NCBI RefSeq assembly: GCF_001293525.1
Contig: NZ_BBYR01000012.1
Coordinates: forward strand, 46,796-110,795
DNA from: Pseudideonella sakaiensis
GTDB taxonomy: Bacteria; Pseudomonadota; Gammaproteobacteria; Burkholderiales; Burkholderiaceae_C
Direction of reading: 5' to 3'
Length of the DNA: 64,000 bases
The position numbers and the translations under genes are program-made. Positions within the stretch are counted from its first letter, which is position 1. Every line of letters begins with the position of its first letter. The notes beneath the pieces were generated by a model that did not search any database, was not told where the DNA came from, and saw only the letters and a list, made by a program, of their open reading frames with translations. Shown here piece after piece: positions 53,703 through 62,309 of the stretch.

Positions 53703-54439
53703 GGCGGGTTCTTCGGGGGTGCGCTGCGGACAGGCGCCATTCTGCGGCCGCGGCGGCGCGCCGCCGGCCCGCCCGTCTGCGCCGCCTGCGGCCCGTCGGG
53801 CACCACGCCGCGCGCGACGTAGGCCCCGTCGAACAGCACCGGCCGGACCTCGATGTCGGCCAGGCGCTGCGCCAGCCGGTCCCACGGCGACTGCAGGCCG
53901 TCCATCGCGGTCACCGAGTAGAGGGCCGCGGCCCAGACGAAGAGGTTGGTCGGCCAGGCCCAGGCCGGCGCCCACTTCAGGCCGGCGGCGACCACGCGCG
54001 CACCGGGCCGCAGGTGGGCGAACAGCGCGTCCAGCGCGGCCGGCGAGCGCAGGATGTCGTGGGTGAAGTGCAGCAGCGCCGCATCCGCGCGCAGGCCCGG
54101 CTCGTGGAACGCCTCGGCGGGCTGGGCCACCAGCTCGATGCCGCCCGGCCCGCAGGCCTCGGCGCGCACCCGCGCCAGCGCCAGCATGTCCGGGCACTGC
54201 TCGACGCCGATCACCCGGCCGCGCGGGCCGACCGCCTCCAGCAGCAGCGGGAAGCTCAGCCCGGTGCCGCAGCCGAGGTCGATCACGGTCTCGCCGGCAC
54301 GCAGGCCGAGCGCCGCCACCGCCTCGCGGCGGATCGGCTCGAAGGGGCGCAGCTCCTGGTCGTAGCGCGACGCGCGCCAACGGTACTGCGCGAGCGCGCG
54401 TTCGCGGCTGCGCTGCGGCGGGTCGGGATCCGGCGGCAT
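53699..54439 (-). CDS. Class I SAM-dependent methyltransferase
   Basis: 246 residues from ATG 54439 (a GTG 10 codons upstream is less likely). Complete methyltransferase core: AQYRWRASRYDQELRPFEPIRR, the SAM loop TVIDLGCGTGLSFPLLLEAVG, acidic residue in VIGVEQCPDML, and ADAALLHFTHDILRSPAAL with a catalytic-site-like FTHD. Resembles UbiE/COQ5-like or phosphatidylethanolamine-type methyltransferases in layout, but no specific substrate can be assigned. The C-terminus is an arginine-rich extension (ARRRGRRMAP). Co-transcribed with the GST gene. Confidence 0.85.
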   Translation of the reverse strand: MPPDPDPPQRSRERALAQYRWRASRYDQELRPFEPIRREAVAALGLRAGETVIDLGCGTGLSFPLLLEAVGPRGRVIGVEQCPDMLALARVRAEACGPGGIELVAQPAEAFHEPGLRADAALLHFTHDILRSPAALDALFAHLRPGARVVAAGLKWAPAWAWPTNLFVWAAALYSVTAMDGLQSPWDRLAQRLADIEVRPVLFDGAYVARGVVPDGPQAAQTGGPAARRRGRRMAPVRSAPPKNPP

Positions 54440-54566
54440 CGGCGGAGTGTGACAGGGCCGGCCCGTCACCCTGGCCGGCGTGGGGGCAGGCCGGGCGCTG
54501 CGCCACCCGCAGCGGGCACGGCAGGCGCGCGCGGTGGCCGCGCCACCGCGGGCGCGCCTCAGGCTT

Positions 54567-55259
54567 TCAGATCGACATGAGCTGGCGCACGCCCTCGGCC
54601 TCCATGTCGGCGCCGCGGCCGCGCTGGATCACCTCGCCGCGCTCCATCACCAGGTACTGGTCGGCCAGCTCGGCGGCGAAGTCGTAGTACTGCTCCACCA
54701 GGATGATGGCCATGGTCTTGCGGTCGGCCAGCATGCGGATCACGCGGCCGATGTCCTTGATGATGCTCGGCTGGATGCCCTCGGTCGGCTCGTCGAGGAT
54801 CAGCAGCTTCGGGCCGGCCGCCAGCGCGCGCGCGATCGCGAGCTGCTGCTGCTGCCCGCCGGACAGGTCGCCGCCGCGCCGGTGCATGAACTGCTTGAGG
54901 ATGGGGAAGAGCTCGAACAGCTCGGCCGGGATCGGCGTGCGGCCCGGCTTGTAGGCCAGGCCCATGCGCAGGTTCTCCTCCACCGTCAGGCGGCCGAAGA
55001 TCTCGCGCCCCTGCGGCACGTAGCCCATGCCCTGGCGCACCCGCTCGTAGGGCACGTCACGCGTGATGTCGGTGCCGTCCAGCGTGACGCTGCCGGTCTT
55101 CACCGGCACCACCCCCATCAGGCTCTTCAGCAGCGTCGTCTTGCCCACGCCATTGCGCCCGAGGATCACCGTCACCTCGCCCAGCCTCGCCTCCAGCGAC
55201 ACCCCGCGCAGGATGTGCGAGCCGCCGTAGTACTGGTTCAGTCCATCCGCCTTCAACAT
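54567..55259 (-). CDS. urtE: Urea ABC importer, ATP-binding protein UrtE
   Basis: 230 residues, LivF-like ATPase. Walker A GRNGVGKT (34-41), signature LSGGQQQQLAIARAL, Walker [15 protein letters not shown], family stretch IIKDIGRVIRMLADRKTMAI. The N-terminus LKADGLNQYYGGSHILRGVS is characteristic of UrtE. Last gene of urtABCDE, separated from urtD by 145 bases that carry a repeat element with hairpins. That is unusual for an operon whose other genes are closer. Confidence 0.93.
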   Translation of the reverse strand: MLKADGLNQYYGGSHILRGVSLEARLGEVTVILGRNGVGKTTLLKSLMGVVPVKTGSVTLDGTDITRDVPYERVRQGMGYVPQGREIFGRLTVEENLRMGLAYKPGRTPIPAELFELFPILKQFMHRRGGDLSGGQQQQLAIARALAAGPKLLILDEPTEGIQPSIIKDIGRVIRMLADRKTMAIILVEQYYDFAAELADQYLVMERGEVIQRGRGADMEAEGVRQLMSI

Positions 55260-55334
55260 GCCCCACCCCCACCTTCGATCACCGCCACCCCACCCCCCCT
55301 CCCACCACCCTGCCCCAAGCCAAGCAGCCGCCGC

Positions 55335-55404
55335 GGGCCGGCTCCGCCGACCCGCCAGCGGCGCCCCCTGAGGGGGAGCGCCGTGAGGCGCTCCGGGGGG
55401 GAGC
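55335..55404. repeat. REP-like element with stacked hairpins between urtD and urtE
   Basis: Contains CCCCC-TGA-GGGGG (55364-55376) directly followed by GAGCGCC-GTGA-GGCGCTC (55376-55393) and preceded by a GC-rich imperfect hairpin (55335-55354). The combination resembles intergenic repeats common in Burkholderiales genomes (from memory). It begins at the urtD stop and could attenuate or stabilise the transcript before urtE. Confidence 0.65.
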
Positions 55405-56289
55405 TCATCTCCCGAGATAGACCTCGACCACCTTCTCGTTCGCCTGCACCTGCGCCAGCGTGCCCTCGGCCAGCACGCTGCCCTCGTGCAGCACCGTCAC
55501 CTTCTTGGCCGGGTTGTCCTGCGTCAGCTCGTGGATGAACTTCATGTCGTGCTCGATCACCACCAGCGAGTGGTTGCCCTCGAGCGAAAGGAAGAGCTCG
55601 GCGGTGCGCTCGGTTTCCTCGTCGGTCATGCCGGCCACCGGCTCGTCGAGCAGCAGCAGCTTCGGATCCTGCATCAGCAGCATGCCGATCTCCAGCCACT
55701 GCTTCTGGCCGTGGCTGAGCAGGCCGGCGGTGCGCTGCGCGCTGTCCTTCAGGTGGATCAGCTCGAGCATCGCGCCGATGCGGTCGAGCTGCGCGCCGTC
55801 GAGGCGGAAGGCCATCGACGCGCGCACCGTGCGCGCATGCTTCAGTGCCAGCTCGAGGTTCTCGAACACCGTCAGCTGCTCGAACACCGTCGGCTTCTGG
55901 AACTTGCGGCCGATGCCGATCGATGCGATCTCGTTCTCGCGCAGCCGCAGCAGGTCGATCGTCGAGCCGAAGAAGGCCTTGCCGGCGTCCGGCCGGGTCT
56001 TGCCGGTGATCACGTCCATCATCGTCGTCTTGCCGGCGCCGTTCGGCCCGATGATGCAGCGCAGCTCGCCGGCGCTGATGCTCAGGCTGAGCGCGTTGAT
56101 GGCCTTGAAGCCATCGAAGCTGACGGTGATGTCGTCGAGGTAGAGGATGGCGCCATGGGCGAGGTCGAGCTGCCCCGGCTGCACGACCCGGCCGTAGCTC
56201 GCGCCCCGGTCGCCCGAGCCGTCGACGGCGGCGGCGCCGGGCTCGCGGCGCAGCCGCGCGGCGCCGGCCTGCATCAGTTCCGGCGTCAT
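55405..56289 (-). CDS. urtD: Urea ABC importer, ATP-binding protein UrtD
   Basis: 294 residues, LivG-like ATPase. Walker A GPNGAGKT (81-88), signature variant LLSHGQKQWLEIGMLL, Walker B LLLLDEPVAGMTDEE, then VVIEHDMKFIHEL. About 45 residues of N-terminal extension precede ILYLDDITVSFDGFKAIN, as in UrtD proteins. The ATG at 56289 overlaps the urtC stop (ATGA). Confidence 0.93.
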   Translation of the reverse strand: MTPELMQAGAARLRREPGAAAVDGSGDRGASYGRVVQPGQLDLAHGAILYLDDITVSFDGFKAINALSLSISAGELRCIIGPNGAGKTTMMDVITGKTRPDAGKAFFGSTIDLLRLRENEIASIGIGRKFQKPTVFEQLTVFENLELALKHARTVRASMAFRLDGAQLDRIGAMLELIHLKDSAQRTAGLLSHGQKQWLEIGMLLMQDPKLLLLDEPVAGMTDEETERTAELFLSLEGNHSLVVIEHDMKFIHELTQDNPAKKVTVLHEGSVLAEGTLAQVQANEKVVEVYLGR

Positions 56290-57443
56290 GCGCGCACCTC
56301 CGACTTGCGCCCGCGCAGGCGATCGACCAGGCCGACGATGCCGGCCGGCAGGAACAGCGTCACCAGGATGAACAGCGCGCCGAGGAAGTAGAGCCAGAAC
56401 TCCGGCACCCACTGCGTGAGCACGCTCTTCGCGCCGTTGACGAAGAAGGCGCCGATGATCGGGCCGATCAGCGTGCCGCGGCCGCCGACCGCGGTCCAGA
56501 TCGCCATCTCGATGCTCGCCGCCGGCGACATCTCGCTCGGGTTGATGATGCCGACCTGCGGCACGTACAGCGCACCGGCCACCGCGCACATCACCGCCGA
56601 GATCACCCAGATGCTCAGCTTGTAGTGCAGCGGGTCGTAGCCGGTGAACATGACCCGGCTCTCGGCGTCGCGGATGGCCTGCAGCACGCGGCCGTACTTG
56701 CTCTGCACCAGCCAGCGCGCGAACAGGAAGAAGCCGACCAGGGTCACGCCGGTGATCGCGAACAGCGTCATCCGCATGCCCGGCGTCGCGATCGGGATGC
56801 CGAGGATGCGCTTGAAGTCGGTGAAGCCGTTGTTGCCGCCGAAGCCCGTCTCGTTGCGGAAGAACAGCAGCATCGCGGCGAAGGTGACGGCCTGCGTGAT
56901 GATCGAGAAGTACACGCCCTTGATGCGCGAGCGGAACGCGAAGTAGCCGAACACGAAGGCCAGCAGCCCCGGCACCAGCAGCACCAGCAGCAGCGTCGCG
57001 ACGAAGGAATCGCTCAGGGCCCAGTGCCAGGGCAACTCCTTCCAGTCGAGGAAGACCATGAAGTCGGGCAGGTCGCTCTTGTAGTTGCCGTCGCGGCCGA
57101 TCTGGCGCATCAGGTACATGCCCATCACGTAGCCGCCGAGCGCGAAGAACACGCCGTGGCCGAGCGACAGGATGCCGGTGTAGCCCCAGATCAGGTCCAT
57201 CGCCAGCGCGCACATCGCGTAGCACATCATCTTGCCGATCAGCAGCAGCGCGTACTCGCTGAGGTGGAAGGCGCTGTCGGCGGGCACCACCAGGTTCAGC
57301 AGCGGCGCGACGCCCAGCACCAGCCCGAGCGCGACGAACACGCCCAGCCAGCCGGCCGGGCTGAGCAGCCGGGTGACGGGCGGCGCCACGCCGGCACCGG
57401 CGCTGGCGGACCGGGCGGGAGACCCAGGGAGAACGGCACTCAT
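56286..57443 (-). CDS. urtC: Urea ABC importer, permease UrtC
   Basis: 385 residues, LivM-like membrane subunit with about ten hydrophobic segments. ALAMDLIWGYTGILSLGHGVFF and LVQSKYGRVLQAIRDAESRV are hallmark blocks, followed by GYDPLHYKLSIWVISAVMCA. Full length for UrtC. Start MSAVLPGSPARS at 57443; 58 bases after urtB and overlapping urtD. Confidence 0.93.
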   Translation of the reverse strand: MSAVLPGSPARSASAGAGVAPPVTRLLSPAGWLGVFVALGLVLGVAPLLNLVVPADSAFHLSEYALLLIGKMMCYAMCALAMDLIWGYTGILSLGHGVFFALGGYVMGMYLMRQIGRDGNYKSDLPDFMVFLDWKELPWHWALSDSFVATLLLVLLVPGLLAFVFGYFAFRSRIKGVYFSIITQAVTFAAMLLFFRNETGFGGNNGFTDFKRILGIPIATPGMRMTLFAITGVTLVGFFLFARWLVQSKYGRVLQAIRDAESRVMFTGYDPLHYKLSIWVISAVMCAVAGALYVPQVGIINPSEMSPAASIEMAIWTAVGGRGTLIGPIIGAFFVNGAKSVLTQWVPEFWLYFLGALFILVTLFLPAGIVGLVDRLRGRKSEVRA

Positions 57444-57501
57444 GCGGTGATTCCTTCGGCTTTCCTTGCAATCGAGCGGCGCCCGCCGGCGCGGACGGGC
57501 C

Positions 57502-59106
57502 TCACGCCTCCCGCCCCTTGATGGCGAACAGGCCCTGCGGGCGCTTCTGGATGAACACCACGATCAGCACCAGCACGAAGATCTTGGCCAGCACCGCGCC
57601 GGTCCAGCCTTCGAGGAACTTGTTGATGACCCCGAGGCCGAGCGCCGCGTAGACGGTGCCGATCAGCTGGCCGACGCCGCCGAGCACGACCACCATGAAG
57701 GAGTCGACGATGTAGGCCTGGCCCAGGTCCGGCCCGACATTGCCGACCTGCGACAGCGCGCAGCCGGCCAGCCCCGCGATGCCCGAGCCGAGCGCGAAGG
57801 CATAGGTGTCCACGCGCGCGGTGTTCACGCCCATGCAGGCCGCCATCCGGCGGTTCTGCGTCACGCCGCGCACGAACAGGCCGAGCCGCGTGCGCGTGAC
57901 CATGAAGACGATGCCGAGGAAGACGGCGCAGGCGAAGACGATGATCGCCAGCCGGTTGAAGGGCAGCGTCAGGTTGCTCAGCACCTGCACGCCGCCGGAC
58001 AGCCAGGACGGGTTCTCCACCGGCACGTTCTGCGCGCCGAACAGGCTGCGCACCGACTGCATCAGCACCAGGCTGATGCCCCAGGTGGCCAGCAGCGTCT
58101 CCAGCGGCCGCCCGTAGAGCCAGCGGATGACGCCGCGCTCGAGCACCGCGCCGACCAGCGCCGCGGCCAGGAAGCTGCAGGGGATGGCCACCAGCACGTA
58201 AGCATCGAAGGCGCCGGGGAAGTGCGTGCGGAACAGGTTCTGCACCACGTAGGTGGCATAGGCGCCGATCATCATCAGCTCGCCGTGCGCCATGTTGATC
58301 ACGCCCATCAGGCCATAGGTGATCGCCAGGCCGAGCGCGACCAGCACCAGGATCGAGCCCAGGCTGATGCCGGTGAACAGCACGCCCAGCCGCTCGCCCC
58401 AGGCCAGCCGCGACTCGAGGTCCCGCAGCGCGGTCTGCAGCGCGGAGCGCACCTCGGCGTCGGCCTCGCCATCCGGCGCCGGCCGCAGCCGCTCGACCAG
58501 CAGGCTCTTGATCGACGGCTCGCTGCTGCCGGCCAGCGACGCGGCCGCCGCGAGCCGCTTGGCCTTGTCCTGCGAGGTGACGAGGATGGCACCGCGCAGC
58601 ACCTCCAGGTCCGCCTTCACCTTTGCATCGGTCTCGGCGGCCAGCGCCTTCTCGATGATGGGCAGGCGTGATTCGTCGGGCTCGTCCTTCAGCGCCTTCG
58701 CGGCCGCGGCACGCTCGGCCACGTCGGCCGACATCAGGCGCAGCGTCGACAGCGCGGCGCCGATCTCGCGCCGGATCCGGTTGCTGTTGACCACGTCCTC
58801 CGCATCGGCCGGCAGCGTCGCGGCGGCGCCGGTGGCGGCGTCCACTGCCTGCTCGCCCTGCAGCACGTAGACCTTGCCGCCGGCGACGCGCACCTCGCCG
58901 TCGAGCAGCGACTGCAGGAAGGCGGGCACCTTCGGGTCGCCGGAGGTGGCGACGCGGGCGATCGCGGCGGCGCGGTCGTCGGTGTCGCCGTCGGCCATCG
59001 CCAGCGCATCGGCGGCGGTGAAGGCGCGGGCCCCGCCGGCCAGCGTCAGCAGCGCGAGCAGGCACGGCAGGGCGCGCAGCCGCAGGAGGAGTCGCAGCAG
59101 GATCAT
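57502..59106 (-). CDS. urtB: Urea ABC importer, permease UrtB
   Basis: 534 residues. UrtB differs from LivH by a long periplasmic N-terminal region: signal peptide (LPCLLALLTLAGGARAF, cleavage near residue 28), then about 200 residues of helical sequence with repeated Ala/Glu/Lys motifs, then the permease core of about 300 residues (LITYGLMGVINMAHGELMMIGA read in parts, LETLLATWGISLVLMQSVR, VRGVTQNRRMAACMGVNT). ATG 59106 chosen; two in-frame upstream starts would only add non-signal residues. Follows urtA after 219 GC-rich bases with no gene. Confidence 0.93.
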   Translation of the reverse strand: MILLRLLLRLRALPCLLALLTLAGGARAFTAADALAMADGDTDDRAAAIARVATSGDPKVPAFLQSLLDGEVRVAGGKVYVLQGEQAVDAATGAAATLPADAEDVVNSNRIRREIGAALSTLRLMSADVAERAAAAKALKDEPDESRLPIIEKALAAETDAKVKADLEVLRGAILVTSQDKAKRLAAAASLAGSSEPSIKSLLVERLRPAPDGEADAEVRSALQTALRDLESRLAWGERLGVLFTGISLGSILVLVALGLAITYGLMGVINMAHGELMMIGAYATYVVQNLFRTHFPGAFDAYVLVAIPCSFLAAALVGAVLERGVIRWLYGRPLETLLATWGISLVLMQSVRSLFGAQNVPVENPSWLSGGVQVLSNLTLPFNRLAIIVFACAVFLGIVFMVTRTRLGLFVRGVTQNRRMAACMGVNTARVDTYAFALGSGIAGLAGCALSQVGNVGPDLGQAYIVDSFMVVVLGGVGQLIGTVYAALGLGVINKFLEGWTGAVLAKIFVLVLIVVFIQKRPQGLFAIKGREA

Positions 59107-59325
59107 GGTCGGGTACGGGACGGGCATCGGGGCATCACGGCAGCGGCGACCCCGGGTCCGACGCAAGGATCGGGCCGCCGTGCGCGAAGCCGGCCGGCGC
59201 GCAGGCGGCGCCGGTCGGCGGGGCCGGCCGCCCGCGGGGGCGGGCCGGCTGGTGGCCGCGGGACGGCGCCGGGGCGCCCTCCCGCCGCGGCGTGCGGCCG
59301 TCGACCGGCCGCGCGCCGCAGGGGC

Positions 59326-60603
59326 TCACTTCTTCTCGGGCACGTTCTTCTTGCCCTTGTTCTCGGCGATGTAGTCGCTCCACGGGTCGGCCACCACCGG
59401 GCCCTTGGTCTTCCACACCACGTTGAACTGGCCGTCGGCCTTCACCTCGCCGATGAACACCGGCTTGTGCAGGTGGTGGTTCTCCTTGTCCATCGTGGAC
59501 ATGAAGCCGCCCGGGGCCGGGAAGGTCTGGCCGGCCATCGCCGCGATCACCTTGTCGGTGTCGGTCGACTTGGCCTTGTTGACCGCCTGCGCCCACATGT
59601 GGATGCCGATGTAGGTGGCCTCCATCGGGTCGTTGGTCAGCGGCTTGTCCTTGTGGCCCGGGATGTTCTTGGCCTTGGCGTAGTCGCTCCAGGCCTTGAT
59701 GAAGGCGGTGTTGGCCGGGCTCTTGATCGACATGAAGTAGTTCCACGCCGCCAGGTGGCCGACCAGCGGCTTGGTGTCGACGCCGCGCAGCTCTTCCTCG
59801 CCGACCGAGAAGGCCACCACCGGCACGTCCGTCGCCTTCAGGCCCTGGTTGCCCAGTTCCTTGTAGAAGGGCACGTTCGAGTCGCCGTTGATGGTCGAGA
59901 CGACGGCCGTCTTCTTGCCTTCGCTGGCGAACTTCTTGATCTTCGCGATGATCGACTGGTAGTCGGCATGGCCGAAGGGGGTGTACTCCTCCATGATGTC
60001 CGACTCGGGGATGCCCTTGGCCTTCAGGAAGGCGCGCAGGATCTTGTTCGTGGTGCGCGGGTAGACGTAGTCGGTGCCGAGCAGCACGAAGCGCTTGGCC
60101 GAGCCGCCGTCCTTGCTCATCAGGTATTCCACCGCCGGGATGGCCTGCTGGTTCGGCGCGGCACCGGTGTAGAACACGTTCTTCGACAGCTCCTCGCCCT
60201 CGTACTGCACCGGGTAGAACAGCAGCGAGTTCTTCTCCTCGAAGACCGGCAGCACCGACTTGCGGCTGACCGAGGTCCAGCAGCCGAACACCACCGAGAC
60301 CTTGTCCTGGTCGATCAGCTGCTTGGCCTTCTCGGCGAACAGCGGCCAGTTCGACGCCGGGTCGACGACCACCGGCTCGAGCTTCTTGCCGAGCACGCCG
60401 CCCTTGGCGTTGATCTCGTCGATCGTCATCAGCGCCACGTCCTTCAGCACCGTCTCGGAGATCGCCATCGTGCCGGACAGCGAGTGCAGGATGCCGACCT
60501 TGATCGTGGACTGGGCGTGCGCCAGGCCGGAGACGCCGAGCGTGGCGGCGGCCAGGCCGACGGCGCTCAGGGAGTGCGTGAAGCTGCGACGGGTAAAGCG
60601 CAT
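59326..60603 (-). CDS. urtA: Urea ABC importer, substrate-binding protein UrtA
   Basis: 425 residues. A twin-arginine leader (FTRRSFTHSLSAVGLAAATLG, shown in part, cleavage near HAQ) suggests Tat export. Mature blocks are TIKVGILHSLSGTMAISETVL, VFGCWTSVSRKSVLPVFEE, LLFYPVQYEGEELSKNVFYTGAA and FLLGTDYVYPRTTNK-like FVLLGTDYVYPRTTNK, all diagnostic of UrtA/FmdD. It binds urea or short amides. It is first in urtABCDE, with a perfect dyad 79-94 bases upstream that may bind the response regulator encoded beyond the inserted cassette. Confidence 0.95.
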   Translation of the reverse strand: MRFTRRSFTHSLSAVGLAAATLGVSGLAHAQSTIKVGILHSLSGTMAISETVLKDVALMTIDEINAKGGVLGKKLEPVVVDPASNWPLFAEKAKQLIDQDKVSVVFGCWTSVSRKSVLPVFEEKNSLLFYPVQYEGEELSKNVFYTGAAPNQQAIPAVEYLMSKDGGSAKRFVLLGTDYVYPRTTNKILRAFLKAKGIPESDIMEEYTPFGHADYQSIIAKIKKFASEGKKTAVVSTINGDSNVPFYKELGNQGLKATDVPVVAFSVGEEELRGVDTKPLVGHLAAWNYFMSIKSPANTAFIKAWSDYAKAKNIPGHKDKPLTNDPMEATYIGIHMWAQAVNKAKSTDTDKVIAAMAGQTFPAPGGFMSTMDKENHHLHKPVFIGEVKADGQFNVVWKTKGPVVADPWSDYIAENKGKKNVPEKK

Positions 60604-60681
60604 GGAAAGGCTCCTAGGGGTTCGTCAGGTGTCCTGTTGGACGGACGGAGGCAGTGTCCCCAGGGGGCGGGAGATCCCCAA

Positions 60682-60697
60682 TACGCCGGATGGCGTA
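60682..60697. promoter_or_regulatory. Inverted repeat upstream of urtA
   Basis: Perfect dyad TACGCC-GGAT-GGCGTA, about 80 bases before the urtA start in a 287-base spacer that contains no gene. The size suits a LuxR/NarL-type response regulator; the protein at 62929 is the likely binder. The rest of the spacer shows no clear -24/-12 pair. Confidence 0.55.
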
Positions 60698-60890
60698 GTG
60701 CGGTGCGCAGGACGCCACTGCTTACCCAGCGAACGAAGCGCCGGCCCCGCCCGACAGCCGGCGGCAGGGCGGACCGCCTGTCACAATGTCGGCGTGCTTG
60801 CCGCCCTGCTCACTGCCAAGCTGCCCGGAGTCAGAAGCTCGCTGCCCAGCAACCCCGGCTTGCAGAAATGACCCTTGGCGAGACTGCCCC

Positions 60891-62303
60891 ATGCTGACGC
60901 GTCTTCGGATCGACGGATTCAAGAACCTGCGGGAGGCGGATCTCCGCTTCGGCCCGCTGACTTGCATCGCGGGACGCAACGGGGTCGGCAAATCCAACGT
61001 GTTCGACGCGATCAAGCTGCTCAGCGACCTCGCGTCGATGCCGCTGGCGAAGGCCGCTACCCAGGTACGCGGGACGGGCGGCCGCCTTCCGGGCATCGCG
61101 TCCCTGTTCGCCGGCCGGTCGGAAGGTCGGCCCACCATGCAGTTCGAAGCGGACATGGTCGTGCCGAGGCAAGTGCGAGACGACTTCGACCAGCCTGCCG
61201 AGGCGACGGCCACCTGCCTGCGGTATCGGGTGAAACTCGGCTTGCGGAGCACCGATGCAAGTCTGTCGGCACCGCCGCTCGAGTTGCTGGATGAGCACCT
61301 TCAGGCGATCAGCCTGGAGGCGGCGACCAAAGAGCTTCGCTTCGGCCCCGACAAGGCTTGGTTGAAGCGGTTCCTGAAGGGACCGGGCAGTCGCACGACC
61401 CCATTCATCGACACCCAGGACGGCGCCGTCCGGTTGTGGGGAGACCGCGGGCGGGGCGGTCGGCAGGAAAGGGTACCCGCAGCCAAGTCGCCCCAAACGG
61501 TGCTTGCCAGTGTGGGCGCGGCAACCCATCCGACCGCGCTGGCCGCTCGCCGGGAGATGCAGTCGTGGCGGCAACTCCAGCTCGAACCCAGCGCATTGCG
61601 CTCGGCCGACGATTTCCGGGACATCGACCTCATTTCGCCTACCGGCGCTCACTTGCCGAACGCGATGCACCGCATCGGCTGTGGCGTCGAACTGGCCGAT
61701 TTGTTGTCGCGGCTGATCCCAGGGGTGGTTTCCATCGATGTCGACAGCGATCCTGTGGCTCAACGGCGTCTGCTGAAGGTGCTGCTGCGCGATCGGCAGG
61801 TCTACGACGCGAGCTCACTGTCCGACGGGACGCTGCGTTTCATTGCGCTCGGACTGCTTGCGCTGGACCCGTTGACCACCGGCCTGACCTGCCTCGAGGA
61901 GCCGGAGAACGGAATCCATCCGCTCCGCATCCCCGAGGTCATGCGGCTGATCGAGATGCTGGGCCAGGAACCTGACTTCAATGACGTGGAAGAGCGCGCC
62001 CGCAGCGATGTCTCGCCGCGACAGATCATCATCAACACGCACTCTCCCTTGGTCGTCGCCAACCTGCCCGACGACGCCTTGTTGATGGCGGACACGGTCC
62101 ATTCGCGTGGACATGAATGGGCTCATTTCAAGCCCCTGGCAGGAACATGGCGTGCAGACGGGCTGCCGGCGACGCAGTTGGTCGGTCGAGGCGTTCTGTC
62201 GAGCTACCTCGGGGAGGGGATGCGCTACCAGGCTGGCACCCCGTCGGGCAGGCGTCGCGTTCGCGACCATCTCACCTCGGACTTGTTCCAACCGGAAGCG
62301 TGA
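60891..62303 (+). CDS. AAA-family ATPase of the OLD/RecF-like type
   Basis: 470 residues. Opens LTRLRIDGFKNLREADLRFG, the SMC/RecF-type N-terminus; Walker A GRNGVGKS (28-35); signature-like SSLSDGTLRF (about 307); Walker B LTCLEEPENGIHP (about 330-340); switch histidine in INTHSPLVVANL. Middle region about 190 residues without hallmark. It is followed after 6 bases by a TOPRIM-like gene, the arrangement of many two-gene ATPase/nuclease defence systems. GC in sampled lines is about 62-65 percent, below the flanking genes, and codon choice is looser, so recent transfer is likely. ATG 60891 chosen; the open frame upstream lies in the urtA leader. Confidence 0.85.
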   Translation: MLTRLRIDGFKNLREADLRFGPLTCIAGRNGVGKSNVFDAIKLLSDLASMPLAKAATQVRGTGGRLPGIASLFAGRSEGRPTMQFEADMVVPRQVRDDFDQPAEATATCLRYRVKLGLRSTDASLSAPPLELLDEHLQAISLEAATKELRFGPDKAWLKRFLKGPGSRTTPFIDTQDGAVRLWGDRGRGGRQERVPAAKSPQTVLASVGAATHPTALAARREMQSWRQLQLEPSALRSADDFRDIDLISPTGAHLPNAMHRIGCGVELADLLSRLIPGVVSIDVDSDPVAQRRLLKVLLRDRQVYDASSLSDGTLRFIALGLLALDPLTTGLTCLEEPENGIHPLRIPEVMRLIEMLGQEPDFNDVEERARSDVSPRQIIINTHSPLVVANLPDDALLMADTVHSRGHEWAHFKPLAGTWRADGLPATQLVGRGVLSSYLGEGMRYQAGTPSGRRRVRDHLTSDLFQPEA

Positions 62304-62309
62304 CTTGCC

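Noticed and set aside
60786..60890. Earlier in-frame start for the AAA ATPase
   Set aside because: The additional 35 residues are Cys/Pro-rich with no similarity to the family N-terminus, which begins at LTRLRIDGF after ATG 60891.
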